Source: an uncultured Bacteroidota bacterium (lineage in GTDB: Bacteria; Bacteroidota; Bacteroidia; Chitinophagales; Chitinophagaceae). From it: a stretch of 64,000 nt of DNA. Each line of letters starts with the position of its first letter. Positions within the stretch are counted from its first letter, which is position 1. This document shows, piece after piece, positions 41,134 to 50,841 of the stretch. The stretch is taken from positions 1 through 64,000 of the forward strand of contig CAIJXT010000005.1 of NCBI GenBank assembly GCA_903824665.1, written 5' to 3'. The position numbers were made by a program, and so were the translations under genes. The notes below the pieces were generated by a model. That model searched no databases and was not told where the DNA came from. It worked only from the letters and a program-made list of their open reading frames with translations.

Positions 41134-43413
41134 ATGAGCACCAATAAATTTATTCGCTTTATCAGTACCCTTTTCATTACGCTTGCTGCAAGTACAGCCG
41201 GTATGGCACAAACTACTCCTGATCCCGGTATAGTGGGTACCTATGCAGTCACGAAAGGTGAGTACAACCTAGGTGATGTGGTTGCCGATCTGGACAGCCT
41301 GACACCAAACGCTGAAGTGAGGGCATCGGTACACTATCCAACTTCTCTCACGGGCGGACCATTCCCGGTTATAGTACTGCTGCATGGCAGGCATTCAACA
41401 TGTTACCGCACTACTTCACCTTACAATGCGACAAGCGCCTGGCCATGCCCCACCGGTTATGCCTCAATAGAAAGTTTTCAGGGCTATGATTATCATGCCC
41501 GGTTCATGGCCAGCCATGGCTACATCGTGATCTCCATATCATGTAACGCCATCAACGCGGTTGATGGCAGCATGTCGAACTCTGGCATGCCAGCAAGGGG
41601 TCAACTGGTGCAGTATCACCTGAACCTGTGGAATACATGGAACACAACAGGTGGAGCGCCAACATCGCTAGGTGCACCAGGCATGTTTGTGGGTAAACTG
41701 AACATGCAGAAAATAGGCACCATGGGACACTCACGCGGTGGCGAAGGTGTTGTCTACAATGCATTGCTGAACAGGTCGCTGGGCAGCCCATATGGGATAA
41801 AGGCAGTACTTACACTCGCTCCTGTAGATTTTTTCAGGAAGGTACTCAATGGTATACCGTTGATGAACATTGCACCGTATTGCGACGGAGATGTATCAAA
41901 CATACAGGGTGTCCATTTTTATGACGACGCCCGCTATACAGATGTCACCGATGAGACGCCCAAGTATTCTATATTGATGATGGGCGCCAACCACAATTTT
42001 TATAACACAGTATGGACTCCGGGCTCATATATCGCCGGCACCTCGGACGACTGGGGTGCAACCAGCACAGATCCGCATTGCGGACCAGCTAACGCTGCCA
42101 ACAAGCGCTTCGATACCACGAAACAAAAAATGGCTTACAATACATATGCAAGTGCATTCTTCAGGCAACACGTGGGAGGTGAGCAACAGTTTGCGCCTAT
42201 TCTTGAAGCCCGCGACATCATTCCGCCAGCAACGTCACTGCTGGATACTACTAATGTTTTTATGTCTTATCATCCCGGCAGAACAGAACGCCTGGACATA
42301 AACAGGACCGATACCATACCCAACGAAACTACCAATACAATGGGAAGTCCGGTAACACAGTTCGGCCTTGTATCATCGGGAATATGCGGTGGGGGACTTG
42401 CTATCCCACTATGTGCTGTGGCTACACAAATAGCAAAAGAACCACACCGCGGAACCGCATCCCTGAAAGGACTGGCACAAATGGGTATGAGGTGGAATGA
42501 CACTGCAGACTGGTATATGAATGATATACCTGCTGCCAGTCAGGACCTTACGCTGATAGACGGTGTACAATTCAGAGCAGCACTGCGCTACAATGAATGT
42601 ACTCCCGGCCAGGGCCTGGACTTCACCGTGCAGCTTATAGACTCTGCCGGCAATATAGCAAGCAAGCGTGTGCACGACTACAGCTATGCATTATTTTATC
42701 CACCGGGCACCAGTACTACATTGCTGCCCAAAGTGATGTTTAACACTATCAGGATACCGATAAGCAGTTTCTCCGGTATCAACCGTGCAAAGGTGCGTAA
42801 AGTCAAATTCCTCTTCAATAAAACAGCAGCAGGATCGCTACTGATCAGTGATCTTGCCTTTGTGCAATCAAAATGTGGTAAGGTTAATGGTACTTTTGGA
42901 TTTACCTATGACACAGTAGGATATGACGTTTCATTCTTTGATACCGTGACCTTTAACACGGGAGATACGATGACCCGCCTATGGAACTTCGGCAATCCCG
43001 CATCAGGTACAAATGATACATCAACACTGCACAACCCAACCCATGTATTTACTAGCCCGGGCACCTATACAGTATGCATGTATACAATAGCCAGACGAGT
43101 AAACAAATGGATTTGCACCGATACGCTGTGTACAACCATCACAATCACGCCACCGATCCTGGTGCCGGAAGTGCCGGTCGCAGAACAGCTGATCACAATC
43201 GTGCCTAACCCTGCAAGAGACTTTCTGCAAATATCCGGCGCAGAAAAGACAGATGTTCTCAGACTCATCAATGCTGTTGGCCAGATTGTAATGACAACCA
43301 ATCTGACAGAACCAATTGTGAACCTGCCAGCACACCTTGCCGACGGTGTTTATTATGTTATCATCCAGACCAGCAAAGGAATGGTTCATAAAAAACTGGT
43401 CATCACAAGATAA
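41134..43413 (+). CDS. Secreted alpha/beta hydrolase with PKD domain and T9SS sorting domain
   Basis: A 759-residue exported enzyme. Signal peptide (ends ...STAGMAQ) precedes an alpha/beta-hydrolase domain (about 45-380) of the chlorophyllase/PET-hydrolase-like group. It shows the oxyanion segment PFPVIVLLHGRHS, the nucleophile Ser200 in GHSRGG, and the predicted catalytic His in the later GANHNFYN segment. A carbohydrate-binding-like region follows (QFRAALRYNECTPGQGLDF), then a PKD domain (about 600-672; FNTGDTMTRLWNFGNP) and a type A sorting domain (VPNPARDFLQISG ... LADGVYYVIIQTSKGM). It would be exported by the T9SS. The substrate is unknown; an ester bond is likely. The GNAT gene begins immediately after its stop. 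Confidence 0.85.
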   Translation: MSTNKFIRFISTLFITLAASTAGMAQTTPDPGIVGTYAVTKGEYNLGDVVADLDSLTPNAEVRASVHYPTSLTGGPFPVIVLLHGRHSTCYRTTSPYNATSAWPCPTGYASIESFQGYDYHARFMASHGYIVISISCNAINAVDGSMSNSGMPARGQLVQYHLNLWNTWNTTGGAPTSLGAPGMFVGKLNMQKIGTMGHSRGGEGVVYNALLNRSLGSPYGIKAVLTLAPVDFFRKVLNGIPLMNIAPYCDGDVSNIQGVHFYDDARYTDVTDETPKYSILMMGANHNFYNTVWTPGSYIAGTSDDWGATSTDPHCGPANAANKRFDTTKQKMAYNTYASAFFRQHVGGEQQFAPILEARDIIPPATSLLDTTNVFMSYHPGRTERLDINRTDTIPNETTNTMGSPVTQFGLVSSGICGGGLAIPLCAVATQIAKEPHRGTASLKGLAQMGMRWNDTADWYMNDIPAASQDLTLIDGVQFRAALRYNECTPGQGLDFTVQLIDSAGNIASKRVHDYSYALFYPPGTSTTLLPKVMFNTIRIPISSFSGINRAKVRKVKFLFNKTAAGSLLISDLAFVQSKCGKVNGTFGFTYDTVGYDVSFFDTVTFNTGDTMTRLWNFGNPASGTNDTSTLHNPTHVFTSPGTYTVCMYTIARRVNKWICTDTLCTTITITPPILVPEVPVAEQLITIVPNPARDFLQISGAEKTDVLRLINAVGQIVMTTNLTEPIVNLPAHLADGVYYVIIQTSKGMVHKKLVITR

Positions 43414-43956
43414 ATGGAACTACAACAAGGTCAATTAGCAGTACGTGAAATTTCGCTGGCTGATGTGCCGCTTATAGCCAGATACTGGGTTGATGCAGAC
43501 CCTGAATACCTTAAAGGAATGGGTGTGGACCTTGCCAAAATGCCAGCGGAAGGAATGTGGATTTCGATGCTTACCGAACAGGTGAATACTCCTGTCCGTG
43601 ACCGTAAATCATATGCACTCATCTGGCTGGTAGATGGCGTACCGGCAGGGCATTGCAATATCAATAAAATCAGCTTTGGCGAAGAAGCATACATGCATCT
43701 GCATCTATGGCAACAACCCCATAGGCAAAAAGGTATGGGTGCGGCGCTGGTGCGTATGTCGCTACCCTATTTCTTCTCCGGTTTTCAGCTGCAACGCATT
43801 TATTCGGAACCCTATGCGCTCAATCCGGCACCCAATAAAACGCTGCCCAGGGCTGGTTTCAGGTTTGTAGGGGAAACTATAACAACACCAGGGATTCTCA
43901 ACTTTGAACAACCGGTAAATCTGTGGGTGATTGAAAAAAAAGAAAGCATTCAGTAG
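43414..43956 (+). CDS. GNAT-family N-acetyltransferase
   Basis: A 180-residue acetyltransferase of the GNAT (RimJ/RimL-like) fold that would acetylate an amine with acetyl-CoA. Its start codon directly follows the hydrolase stop (TAAATG), so the two genes are coupled. The acetyl-CoA loop is represented by QQPHRQKGMGAALVRMSL, and the C-terminal NKTLPRAGFRFVGE matches the family end. Substrate unknown. Its gene nearly abuts the convergent TGL-like gene at 43971. Confidence 0.82.
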   Translation: MELQQGQLAVREISLADVPLIARYWVDADPEYLKGMGVDLAKMPAEGMWISMLTEQVNTPVRDRKSYALIWLVDGVPAGHCNINKISFGEEAYMHLHLWQQPHRQKGMGAALVRMSLPYFFSGFQLQRIYSEPYALNPAPNKTLPRAGFRFVGETITTPGILNFEQPVNLWVIEKKESIQ

Positions 43957-43970
43957 CCAAACCCGCCTTG

Positions 43971-45173
43971 CTATTGGGGATTGTAAGCAAATGCCACCTC
44001 GTAAGCTTTGTTAGTGAGGTCGCGTGGCATTCTACCCAAAGGGACATCTTGCTTTTGGGGTGTTGGTTCGCATAGCGTATACTTCTGGCCTTTGTATATG
44101 ATTGGAGTACCGATTGGCTTGTCGAATTTGACAGCGATTGTAACATGTGCCGGGTAAGCCAACACTATCATCGGCAGATTGTATATCTCTTTTACCAGAT
44201 AAAAAAACAATGCTGCGCGGTCTTCGCAGTCGCTGGCATCTGAAAGCAAAGTCTGTTCTGCAAGCAGGCGCTTCTCTTTACCAAAATGATCTCCATCGGG
44301 CTTGTAGAGAAAAGCATATCTGGTAAAACGCATCAGGTAATCGACACCCTGGCGTGTACCCATATTTTTGATGTTCTCTTTCAATTGCGGAATCAGCGAA
44401 CTGAAAGTTGCACTGCTCATAGGCATATTAAAATACAACTGGTAATCTGCTACAGGGTAGTTGGCAAAAATATTCTTGACATTTGAATTCAGTTTGACTT
44501 TGAACCTATAGTTCATATTCTGATAGTTGAACTCAATGTCTTTTTCGCTGTAGTCTTCAGCCCTGAATTCCGGCAAACGGGTAAGCTTGTATGAAAAACC
44601 ATGTTGCGCGTCCGGCACCTGTAATGCCACTCTGCTAAAAACATTTTTGGTGAAATCTATACTGCCGTAGTCATGATAATTGAGACAAACATATTGCTTG
44701 CCATTGTGCATATGAAACGGTATGTCATAAATATTTTCATCGCACTGCACATAAAATAATAGCTGATCGCCGGCGATACTAAGCGTAGCATCGTATCCGG
44801 TTCTTGTAAGAAAATACCATTTGTATAATGTATACTGGTGGTAATTACCCGCCTTGGGGCTAAAAAATTGTGCTGTCTTGCGAATGAGCTGATAATAAAG
44901 CCAATCGTCTGGCTGCCTGCGTGATTTGTATTCGCGCAGTGCTGCGATAACCGGCTCATATTGGGCTGCATTCATCGCATCGTAAAACGTACGGATACCA
45001 TCTGCAGACAACGGACCTGAATAATCAACAATCTCTGTTTCTATACCGTTTACCACAATGCTATCGCCATAAAAGTCGAAATGTACTTGCGTCACCGGCG
45101 ATTTACCGGAAACGACATTGCTGCTGCATGCTATCAGCAACAAAACAAAAGATATGGCGCGAAAAACGTTCAA
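43971..45173 (-). CDS. Lipoprotein with transglutaminase-like fold
   Basis: A 400-residue protein beginning with a lipoprotein signal (FVLLLIACSS), from a TTG start (the frame has a stop just before it and no ATG in the signal region). The C-terminal part contains a transglutaminase-like triad region: Cys in SDASDCEDRAALFFYLVKEI, then His in YPAHVTIAV and a Tyr/Glu segment in YTLCEPTPQ. This is the circularly ordered Cys-His-Glu set of bacterial TGL proteins. The N-terminal 250 residues are beta-rich and have no known match. It may cross-link or cleave peptide amides in the envelope. The start is predicted and the N-terminal domain is unassigned. Confidence 0.75.
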   Translation of the reverse strand: MNVFRAISFVLLLIACSSNVVSGKSPVTQVHFDFYGDSIVVNGIETEIVDYSGPLSADGIRTFYDAMNAAQYEPVIAALREYKSRRQPDDWLYYQLIRKTAQFFSPKAGNYHQYTLYKWYFLTRTGYDATLSIAGDQLLFYVQCDENIYDIPFHMHNGKQYVCLNYHDYGSIDFTKNVFSRVALQVPDAQHGFSYKLTRLPEFRAEDYSEKDIEFNYQNMNYRFKVKLNSNVKNIFANYPVADYQLYFNMPMSSATFSSLIPQLKENIKNMGTRQGVDYLMRFTRYAFLYKPDGDHFGKEKRLLAEQTLLSDASDCEDRAALFFYLVKEIYNLPMIVLAYPAHVTIAVKFDKPIGTPIIYKGQKYTLCEPTPQKQDVPLGRMPRDLTNKAYEVAFAYNPQ

Positions 45174-45202
45174 TGGCTATTTTACAATCAACTAAAGTTA
45201 CG

Positions 45203-45233
45203 AAAACTTAACAATTACTTAATGTTAAGTTTT
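45203..45233. promoter_or_regulatory. 11-bp inverted repeat upstream of TGL-like and M20 genes
   Basis: AAAACTTAACA and TGTTAAGTTTT (45203-45213, 45223-45233) are a perfect inverted repeat around 9 bases, 30 bases before the TTG start of the minus-strand gene. It lies in a 311-base divergent gap that otherwise shows no gene. A candidate operator or hairpin; no regulator is known. Confidence 0.45.
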
Positions 45234-45485
45234 GGAAAGGGCATTTTTGCAATGTTTCAAAATACTAATTTTCCGTATATCACATTTCGACCCTGCGCAA
45301 TTTTGTCATGGAGATTGGATAATTGGGGCATAAACCAAAAGTCGGTGGTGCATTGCCAGAGTAATAGGATGGGCACAACAATTGATTGCTACCTACCGAA
45401 AACCCACAGAAACTAAAACATCTTTACCTTTACTGCACCCCACTCTACCGTTTACTATCGCATATCAAAATTGCTGACAAATATT

Positions 45486-46676
45486 ATGCTGCAAAAGAAG
45501 ATACAAATACTGTCTGAAGAATTCTACCCCGATGTTCTGACTATACGCCGCCATATACATGCACATCCTGAGCTGTCTTTTCAGGAATATAATACCAGTG
45601 CTTATGTGGCTGCCCAACTTGAGGCGATTGGCATCACCAACAGAACAACCATGGCAGGAACCGGCATAGTTGCACTGATTGAAGGCAGAAACCCCGAAAA
45701 GCGATGCATTGCACTACGTGCCGATATGGACGCACTACCCATCATGGAGGAGAATGACACCTCCTACCGATCGCAAAATGATGGAGTAATGCACGCCTGC
45801 GGACACGATGTGCACACTAGTTGCCTGCTGGGTGCGGCACGCATACTGCATACATTGCGCAACGAGTGGGAAGGAACTGTGAAACTGATCTTTCAACCGG
45901 GAGAAGAACGGCACCCCGGCGGAGCCAGCATTATGGTGGCTGAGGGCGTACTGGAGCACCCCAAACCGGAAGGTATATTTGCGCTGCATGTTTTCCCGCA
46001 CCTGCCGGCAGGTACTACCGGATTCAGGGCGGGTCAGTATATGGCCAGTGCTGATGAGGTTTACATTACCATAGAAGGAAGAGGGGGCCATGCGGCACTG
46101 CCTCACCAGACAATAGATCCCATTGCTATTTCTGCACTGGTGATCACCGGATTGCAGCAGGTGGTATCGCGGAAGAGCAATCCATTGATACCGTCTGTAC
46201 TGACATTTGGCAAGATAGCAGGCGGCTTCACTACAAACGTAATACCCAATAAAGTAGAAATACTGGGCACATTTCGTACTATGGATGAAACGTGGCGTTA
46301 TGAAGCCCACAAATGGATAAAAGAATTTACGGAACAGACCTGCGCTGCCTATGGCGCGACAGCAACGGTGGAGATACCTGTAGGGTACCCCATGCTGTTT
46401 AACGACCCGGAATTGACTACCAGAGCTACCGCCTGGGCACAGGCATATGTTGGTACTGAAAATGTGCGCGAGCTGGAGATGCGCATGGCGGCTGAGGATT
46501 TCAGCTTTTACACACTGCATGTACCGGGTTGCTTCTTCAGAATAGGCACAAACCGCGATGACAAAGAGTTTCTAGCTCCGGTGCACAATTCCCATTTCGA
46601 CATAAATGAAGAATCAATGAAAACTGGTATGGGAATGATGGCATGGTGCGCAGTAAATGCACTTCAGGATAGCTAG
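45486..46676 (+). CDS. M20-family amidohydrolase/peptidase (M20D)
   Basis: A 396-residue zinc amidohydrolase of the IAA-amino-acid hydrolase/hippuricase group. It removes acyl groups from amino acids or cleaves related amides. Zinc ligands and motif: ALRADMDALPI, HACGHDVHTSCLLGAA (metal site), QPGEERHPGGA (Glu bridging/base), GRGGHAALP in the dimerisation domain, and the final AEDFSFY with the last His in HNSHFDIN. I start at ATG 45486; the longer frame begins with TTG. Monocistronic, divergent from the TGL-like gene. Physiological substrate unknown. Confidence 0.92.
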   Translation: MLQKKIQILSEEFYPDVLTIRRHIHAHPELSFQEYNTSAYVAAQLEAIGITNRTTMAGTGIVALIEGRNPEKRCIALRADMDALPIMEENDTSYRSQNDGVMHACGHDVHTSCLLGAARILHTLRNEWEGTVKLIFQPGEERHPGGASIMVAEGVLEHPKPEGIFALHVFPHLPAGTTGFRAGQYMASADEVYITIEGRGGHAALPHQTIDPIAISALVITGLQQVVSRKSNPLIPSVLTFGKIAGGFTTNVIPNKVEILGTFRTMDETWRYEAHKWIKEFTEQTCAAYGATATVEIPVGYPMLFNDPELTTRATAWAQAYVGTENVRELEMRMAAEDFSFYTLHVPGCFFRIGTNRDDKEFLAPVHNSHFDINEESMKTGMGMMAWCAVNALQDS

Positions 46677-46782
46677 AAACCAATGGTGGTATCAAACAGC
46701 AGATATGGACCGGGCTACCTCATTACCTTAAAGTTTTCCTAAACCAATAAAATGGCAATGCCGGATGTATTTATTTTACACA

Positions 46783-47586
46783 ATGAAATACCTGCTGTTG
46801 TCGTTCTTATTGCTATTGATGGTCTTACCTGCGTGTGCACAGCACGAAAACTGGGACACCTACATGGCCCGCTATGGCAGCAAACCTGGATCGGTGCTGG
46901 TGGATATGGGCCTGATGGCAACAGCCCCTCAAAAGCTGCTCCCCTACCTTGTGATCACTGGCCCCCATGCAAAAAACTGTTACAATCCTCAGGGCATTCC
47001 TGATACAGGAGAGATCAACAAAATGGAGACTATTCTGGGTGTAGCCGGAGGGGTACTATCAGGAGCAACAGCACGAAAACTTGCCGGTACATTCACTTAC
47101 AATTGTGAGCGCCTCAATTACTACTATGTACAGGATACCACCGCGATCAGAAAATCGTTGAACCGTGTTTACCAAACCTACTACCCCGACTACAAGTACA
47201 CCCTGAAAATTAAGTATGATCCTCAGTGGGTCTCTTACCGGAGCTTTCTATACCCCGACAGCTCCGCATCGGCATGGATGGCCAATAACAAGGCCATGAC
47301 ATCACTGCTGGTGGCAGGTGACGACCTGCAGACGCCCAGAAGCATCAACCATACACTGTATTTCATGGACGACTCCGGGCGAACAGAATTTGCAAGATAC
47401 GCGGCAAGCAACGGATATGCAGTTGTGAGCACCAACAAATCTCCCAATGAAGGGTTGGCGTATGAACTTGTTATTGGCCGCACGGGCCGGGTAATTTTGG
47501 ATAGTATTGTAACTATGGAAAGTGATCTGACACGGGTTGCCAAGCCTCTGAAAGGATACTACAAAGGCTGGGATGCAAAAAAATAA
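46783..47586 (+). CDS. Secreted DUF695/RraB-like protein
   Basis: A 267-residue exported protein (signal MKYLLLSFLLLLMVLPACAQ; a Cys in PACAQ makes lipidation possible). The N-terminal part (about 22-145; ENWDTYMARYGSKPGSVLVDMGL) resembles DUF695. The C-terminal ~95 residues resemble the RraB (regulator of RNase E activity) fold: TPRSINHTLYFMDDSGRTEF, ASNGYAVV, GRTGRVILDSIVTME and LKGYYKGWD. Known RraB proteins are cytoplasmic, so a signal peptide before this fold is odd. Perhaps the domain has been reused as a generic binding fold. It starts 106 bases after the M20 gene and is convergent with LptF/G. Confidence 0.65.
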   Translation: MKYLLLSFLLLLMVLPACAQHENWDTYMARYGSKPGSVLVDMGLMATAPQKLLPYLVITGPHAKNCYNPQGIPDTGEINKMETILGVAGGVLSGATARKLAGTFTYNCERLNYYYVQDTTAIRKSLNRVYQTYYPDYKYTLKIKYDPQWVSYRSFLYPDSSASAWMANNKAMTSLLVAGDDLQTPRSINHTLYFMDDSGRTEFARYAASNGYAVVSTNKSPNEGLAYELVIGRTGRVILDSIVTMESDLTRVAKPLKGYYKGWDAKK

Positions 47587-47589
47587 CGA

Positions 47590-48666
47590 CTACCTGAGTT
47601 GCCTGCGATAGAGCACGAACGCGACAATACCAAAAATGACATTGGGTATCCAAACCGCGATAGTGGGGTCCAGATTCGATTTGGTAGCAAAGGTGGTCGA
47701 TATCTGCAAAGACATGACAAAAACGGCACTAATTGCAATGCCCAGTGCCAGGTGAAACCCACTGCCGCCCCTGATCTTGCGGCTGGCAATACAGGCACCA
47801 ATGACAGTAAGAATAATTGCTGCAAATGGAGTAGCAGTCCTGCGTGCCTTCTCAATAAAAAATGTGTTCAGATTCTCCTGTCCCCGTAGCTGTTCCTGCT
47901 TGATATACAGATCAAGTTGCGGCGTAGTCAATGCCTCTTTAATGGCATCGCCCTTGTTGAGGTCGCGCGGTGTGAAGGGATACTTCATTTCCATTTCAGG
48001 CAATTTTACCACCCGCTCAGTTAGCGAATCATTTGTGCGGATAACGACATTGTGCAGCTTCCAGATTTTGCGTGTGGTATCATAAGTTGCATAGTCGGCC
48101 ATGAGCTTTTCTTTCAGCAATGTTCCTTCAATCTTTTCTACACAAAAGCGGTTACCTATAAAATTATCATAGTTGAAATTCTGCAGGTATACATAGGTAC
48201 CTTTTGCCAGTCCCAGGTGCATATTATCTGTTGCGTATCTGTAGTTAGCATCATTGATGTACGTGTCCTCAAAGTTGATCCGCTGCTTATTGGCCAGGGG
48301 TATAACCCAATGGTTGGAAACCAGCGACACCAGACACAAAAATCCACCACCTACCATATACGGGCGCAGAAAACGGGTAAACGAAACGCCGGAAGACAGT
48401 ATGGCAATGATCTCTGACTTGTAAGCCAGCTTGGACGTAAAGAAGATCGTAGCAATAAAAATGAATAAAGGGAACAGCAGCGCTGTAATGTGTGGCACAA
48501 AATTCATGTAGTAATTGGCAACAACAGCAAATGGTGCCTTCTTGGAAACAATATTATCGACCTTCTCCGAGTAATCGATCACACACGAAATCACCGCCAA
48601 AATCATAATGGCGAAGAAAAAGGTGCTCAGAAATTTCCGGACTATGTACCAGTCGAGTTTTTTCAT
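47590..48666 (-). CDS. LptF/LptG-family permease
   Basis: A 358-residue inner-membrane protein of the YjgP/YjgQ family, part of the ABC transporter that pulls LPS from the inner membrane toward the outer membrane. Membrane segments lie at about 12-35, 54-85, 100-120 and in the last 90 residues (three), with a periplasmic beta-jelly-roll domain in between (about 130-260). Recognised stretches: MKKLDWYIVRKFLSTFFF, ALLFPLFIFIATIFFTSKLAYKSEIIAILSSG, and FAAIILTVIGACIASRKIRGG. The start is the ATG at 48666. The other transporter parts (LptB, second permease) are not nearby. Confidence 0.9.
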   Translation of the reverse strand: MKKLDWYIVRKFLSTFFFAIMILAVISCVIDYSEKVDNIVSKKAPFAVVANYYMNFVPHITALLFPLFIFIATIFFTSKLAYKSEIIAILSSGVSFTRFLRPYMVGGGFLCLVSLVSNHWVIPLANKQRINFEDTYINDANYRYATDNMHLGLAKGTYVYLQNFNYDNFIGNRFCVEKIEGTLLKEKLMADYATYDTTRKIWKLHNVVIRTNDSLTERVVKLPEMEMKYPFTPRDLNKGDAIKEALTTPQLDLYIKQEQLRGQENLNTFFIEKARRTATPFAAIILTVIGACIASRKIRGGSGFHLALGIAISAVFVMSLQISTTFATKSNLDPTIAVWIPNVIFGIVAFVLYRRQLR

Positions 48667-48773
48667 TCGGTGTGTGCTCTTTGGTGGTATAGGGGTAACC
48701 CAACCACAAAGCCTGCGCAAAATTGCGGCTTTTTAATGATTGTTATGTTGGGAAATTCATAAAGTGTATACAC

Positions 48774-48800
48774 AAAAAAAGTGCGGCTAACCACCGCACT
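48774..48800 (-). terminator. Terminator of the 48827-49393 gene
   Basis: On the minus strand a 7-bp stem AGTGCGG/CCGCACT with a 7-base loop is followed by seven T residues. Confidence 0.8.
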
Positions 48801-48826
48801 CTGATAAAAAGTTAATGCCGGCTAGG

Positions 48827-49393
48827 TTAATGTGCTTCCACATCTTGCTCGCGGTGGTGCAGATGACGTGGTACACGCAACGCGATACCACCATGAAATA
48901 TTCCCTTGTATCCGGCACCAATCTCCATAAAACCGGCAAACTGGCGGCCAATACGAATACCAATCGGTGTAACCTGAAAACCATAAGGCTTGGCACCAGA
49001 TTCGTCTACTTTACCCGGGCCAGTATGCAAATCGTTGAGTAGCGTGAGACCATAACCAAATGAACCATACAGCCTTACGCGTGTAGCATGATTGTTTTTG
49101 GTATCCAGGTAGCGTACCGTTACTTCTGGTATAAATGAAATGAAATCAGCCCAATTGCTGATGCGCTCATACCCAAAGCTCATACCGAGTGTCACGACCG
49201 GAGATACATAATAACGGTAAGTCAGACTGAATGTTCCGGTAGAAGTATTGTATGGCGGCAGATTGGCAAACTGATAAAGACTGAAACGTCCGTAACCGAA
49301 TGCGAATTCACTCTTACCACGCTGCGCGTGCGACTGCGGGATGAATGAAATAAGTGTGAGGGCAAATAAAAAAACGTATAACTTTCTCTGCAT
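48827..49393 (-). CDS. Small outer-membrane beta-barrel-like protein
   Basis: A 188-residue exported protein (signal MQRKLYVFLFALTLISFIPQSHAQ). The mature part alternates polar and aromatic residues in strand-like units: SEFAFGYGRFSLYQFA, GTFSLTYRYYVSPVVTLGMSFGYERI, TRVRLYGSFGYGLTLLN and QFAGFMEIGAGYKGIFHGGIALRV. This matches the outer-membrane-beta-barrel-like family with about eight strands. The tail is His-rich (HLHHREQDVEAH). Function unknown. It has its own promoter (49444-49474) and terminator. Confidence 0.75.
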   Translation of the reverse strand: MQRKLYVFLFALTLISFIPQSHAQRGKSEFAFGYGRFSLYQFANLPPYNTSTGTFSLTYRYYVSPVVTLGMSFGYERISNWADFISFIPEVTVRYLDTKNNHATRVRLYGSFGYGLTLLNDLHTGPGKVDESGAKPYGFQVTPIGIRIGRQFAGFMEIGAGYKGIFHGGIALRVPRHLHHREQDVEAH

Positions 49394-49443
49394 CTAAAAA
49401 AGGTTTTGTGAAGTTGGAATTTTAGAAAAATGGTTATAAGGGC

Positions 49444-49474
49444 TAAAGATATACCAATCTTTCATTTTTGCAAA
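49444..49474 (-). promoter_or_regulatory. Promoter of the 48827-49393 gene
   Basis: On the minus strand TTTG (49474-49471) is followed after 19 bases by TATCTTTA (49451-49444), one mismatch to the -7 consensus at the last base. The transcript would start about 45 bases before the ATG. Confidence 0.6.
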
Positions 49475-49491
49475 ACTCACCATTTTGAAAA

Positions 49492-49530
49492 AAATAGAAG
49501 AGGCGACACACCGGCTGGTGTATCGCCTCT
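49492..49530 (-). terminator. Terminator of queA
   Basis: A 14-bp stem with one mismatch (49499-49512 with 49517-49530, loop GGCT) is followed on the minus strand by CTTCTATTTTTTTT. It begins 28 bases after the queA stop. Confidence 0.8.
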
Positions 49531-49557
49531 AAAGACGAAAAACATTCTAATAATAAA

Positions 49558-50607
49558 CTATATCACCAGCATAGCATCACCATAACTGAAGAAACGATAT
49601 TTTTCTTTAATTGCCGTTTCATAGGCAGTCATCATCAAATCGTAACCGGCGAAAGCACAAGCCATGATCATGAGGCTGGTTTTGGGCAGGTGAAAGTTAG
49701 TGATCAAAGAGTCAGCTATCGAAAATTTGTACGGAGGATGAATAAACACATTAGTCCAGCCTTCCTCAGGCTTAAGCAGACCCTGCGCAGTCACCGAACT
49801 TTCCAGTGCACGCATGGTAGTGGTCCCTATCGAGCAAATGTGGCGCTTCTCTATCTTGGCCTTATTGACCAGACCCGCAGCATAATCATCGACCTTAAAG
49901 TACTCTGCATCCATTTTGTGTTTAGAAAGGTCTTCCACCTCTATTGGCCGGAACGTACCGAGACCAGTATGCAGGGTAACCTCAGCAAACTTAACACCTA
50001 CAATTTCCAGACGCTTGATCAACTCACGGCTAAAGTGCATGCCAGCCGTAGGTGCAGCGACAGCACCCTCATACTTAGCATAAACTGTCTGATAACGTTC
50101 TTTGTCTTCCTCTTCAGGTTTGCGCTTTATGTATTTTGGAAGGGGTGTTTCGCCCAGCAGGTCCAGCATTCCGCGGAACTCCTGATCGTTACCATCGAAC
50201 AAAAAGCGAATAGTACGGCCACGTGAGGTGGTATTATCGATAACCTCAGCAACCAGCTCGTCGTTGTCGCCAAAGTACAGTTTGTTGCCTACACGTATCT
50301 TACGTGCCGGGTCTACGATCACATCCCACAAATGATTGGGCTTATTCAGCTCGCGAAGCAGGAAAACCTCTATCTTAGCACCGGTCTTTTCTTTACGGCC
50401 ATACAGGCGTGCAGGGAAAACCTTCGTGTTGTTGACGATCATAACATCCTTGTCGTGAAAAAAGCCAAGAACGTCTTTGAATGTCTTGTGTTCTATTTTG
50501 CCTGTATCGCGGTGAATGACCATCAGGCGGCTTTCGTCGCGTTTTTTAGCGGGATGCTGCGCTATAAGATTTAATGGTAATTCGAATTTAAACTGCGATA
50601 ACTTCAT
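49558..50607 (-). CDS. queA: S-adenosylmethionine:tRNA ribosyltransferase-isomerase
   Basis: Adds the ribosyl group of S-adenosylmethionine to 7-aminomethyl-7-deazaguanine in tRNA, forming epoxyqueuosine. At 349 residues it has the normal QueA length. Signature motifs: [22 protein letters not shown] near the start, [23 protein letters not shown] and the C-terminal [19 protein letters not shown] and [16 protein letters not shown] end. Monocistronic. Other queuosine genes are not in the window. Confidence 0.97.
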   Translation of the reverse strand: MKLSQFKFELPLNLIAQHPAKKRDESRLMVIHRDTGKIEHKTFKDVLGFFHDKDVMIVNNTKVFPARLYGRKEKTGAKIEVFLLRELNKPNHLWDVIVDPARKIRVGNKLYFGDNDELVAEVIDNTTSRGRTIRFLFDGNDQEFRGMLDLLGETPLPKYIKRKPEEEDKERYQTVYAKYEGAVAAPTAGMHFSRELIKRLEIVGVKFAEVTLHTGLGTFRPIEVEDLSKHKMDAEYFKVDDYAAGLVNKAKIEKRHICSIGTTTMRALESSVTAQGLLKPEEGWTNVFIHPPYKFSIADSLITNFHLPKTSLMIMACAFAGYDLMMTAYETAIKEKYRFFSYGDAMLVI

Positions 50608-50645
50608 ATATACGGAGAGATTGATTAAAAGTGTGCGAAGTTAAT

Positions 50646-50653
50646 CAAAAGTA
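50646..50653 (-). promoter_or_regulatory. -7 box upstream of queA
   Basis: The minus-strand reading TACTTTTG is an exact -7 match, 38 bases before the ATG. The -33 element is not obvious. Confidence 0.45.
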
Positions 50654-50841
50654 ACGATATTCATAAAAATATAGGTATTCACCATATAAAACCATCAGTC
50701 TGTTTGGTATTCAATCCGGCATTTACATTGCGTCGGTTACATCCGTGAGTACCGGTTTTCCGTCAAAACCACTATCATTGCCGCAAAAAGCCTTAGATCT
50801 GCTTTAGCGGGTATACAAAACATCAACCAGAAGGAACGTCT

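Noticed and set aside
45735..46520. 261-codon open frame opposite the M20 gene
   Set aside because: The zinc-ligand motifs of the plus-strand gene are complete; the minus reading is compositionally odd and has no promoter.
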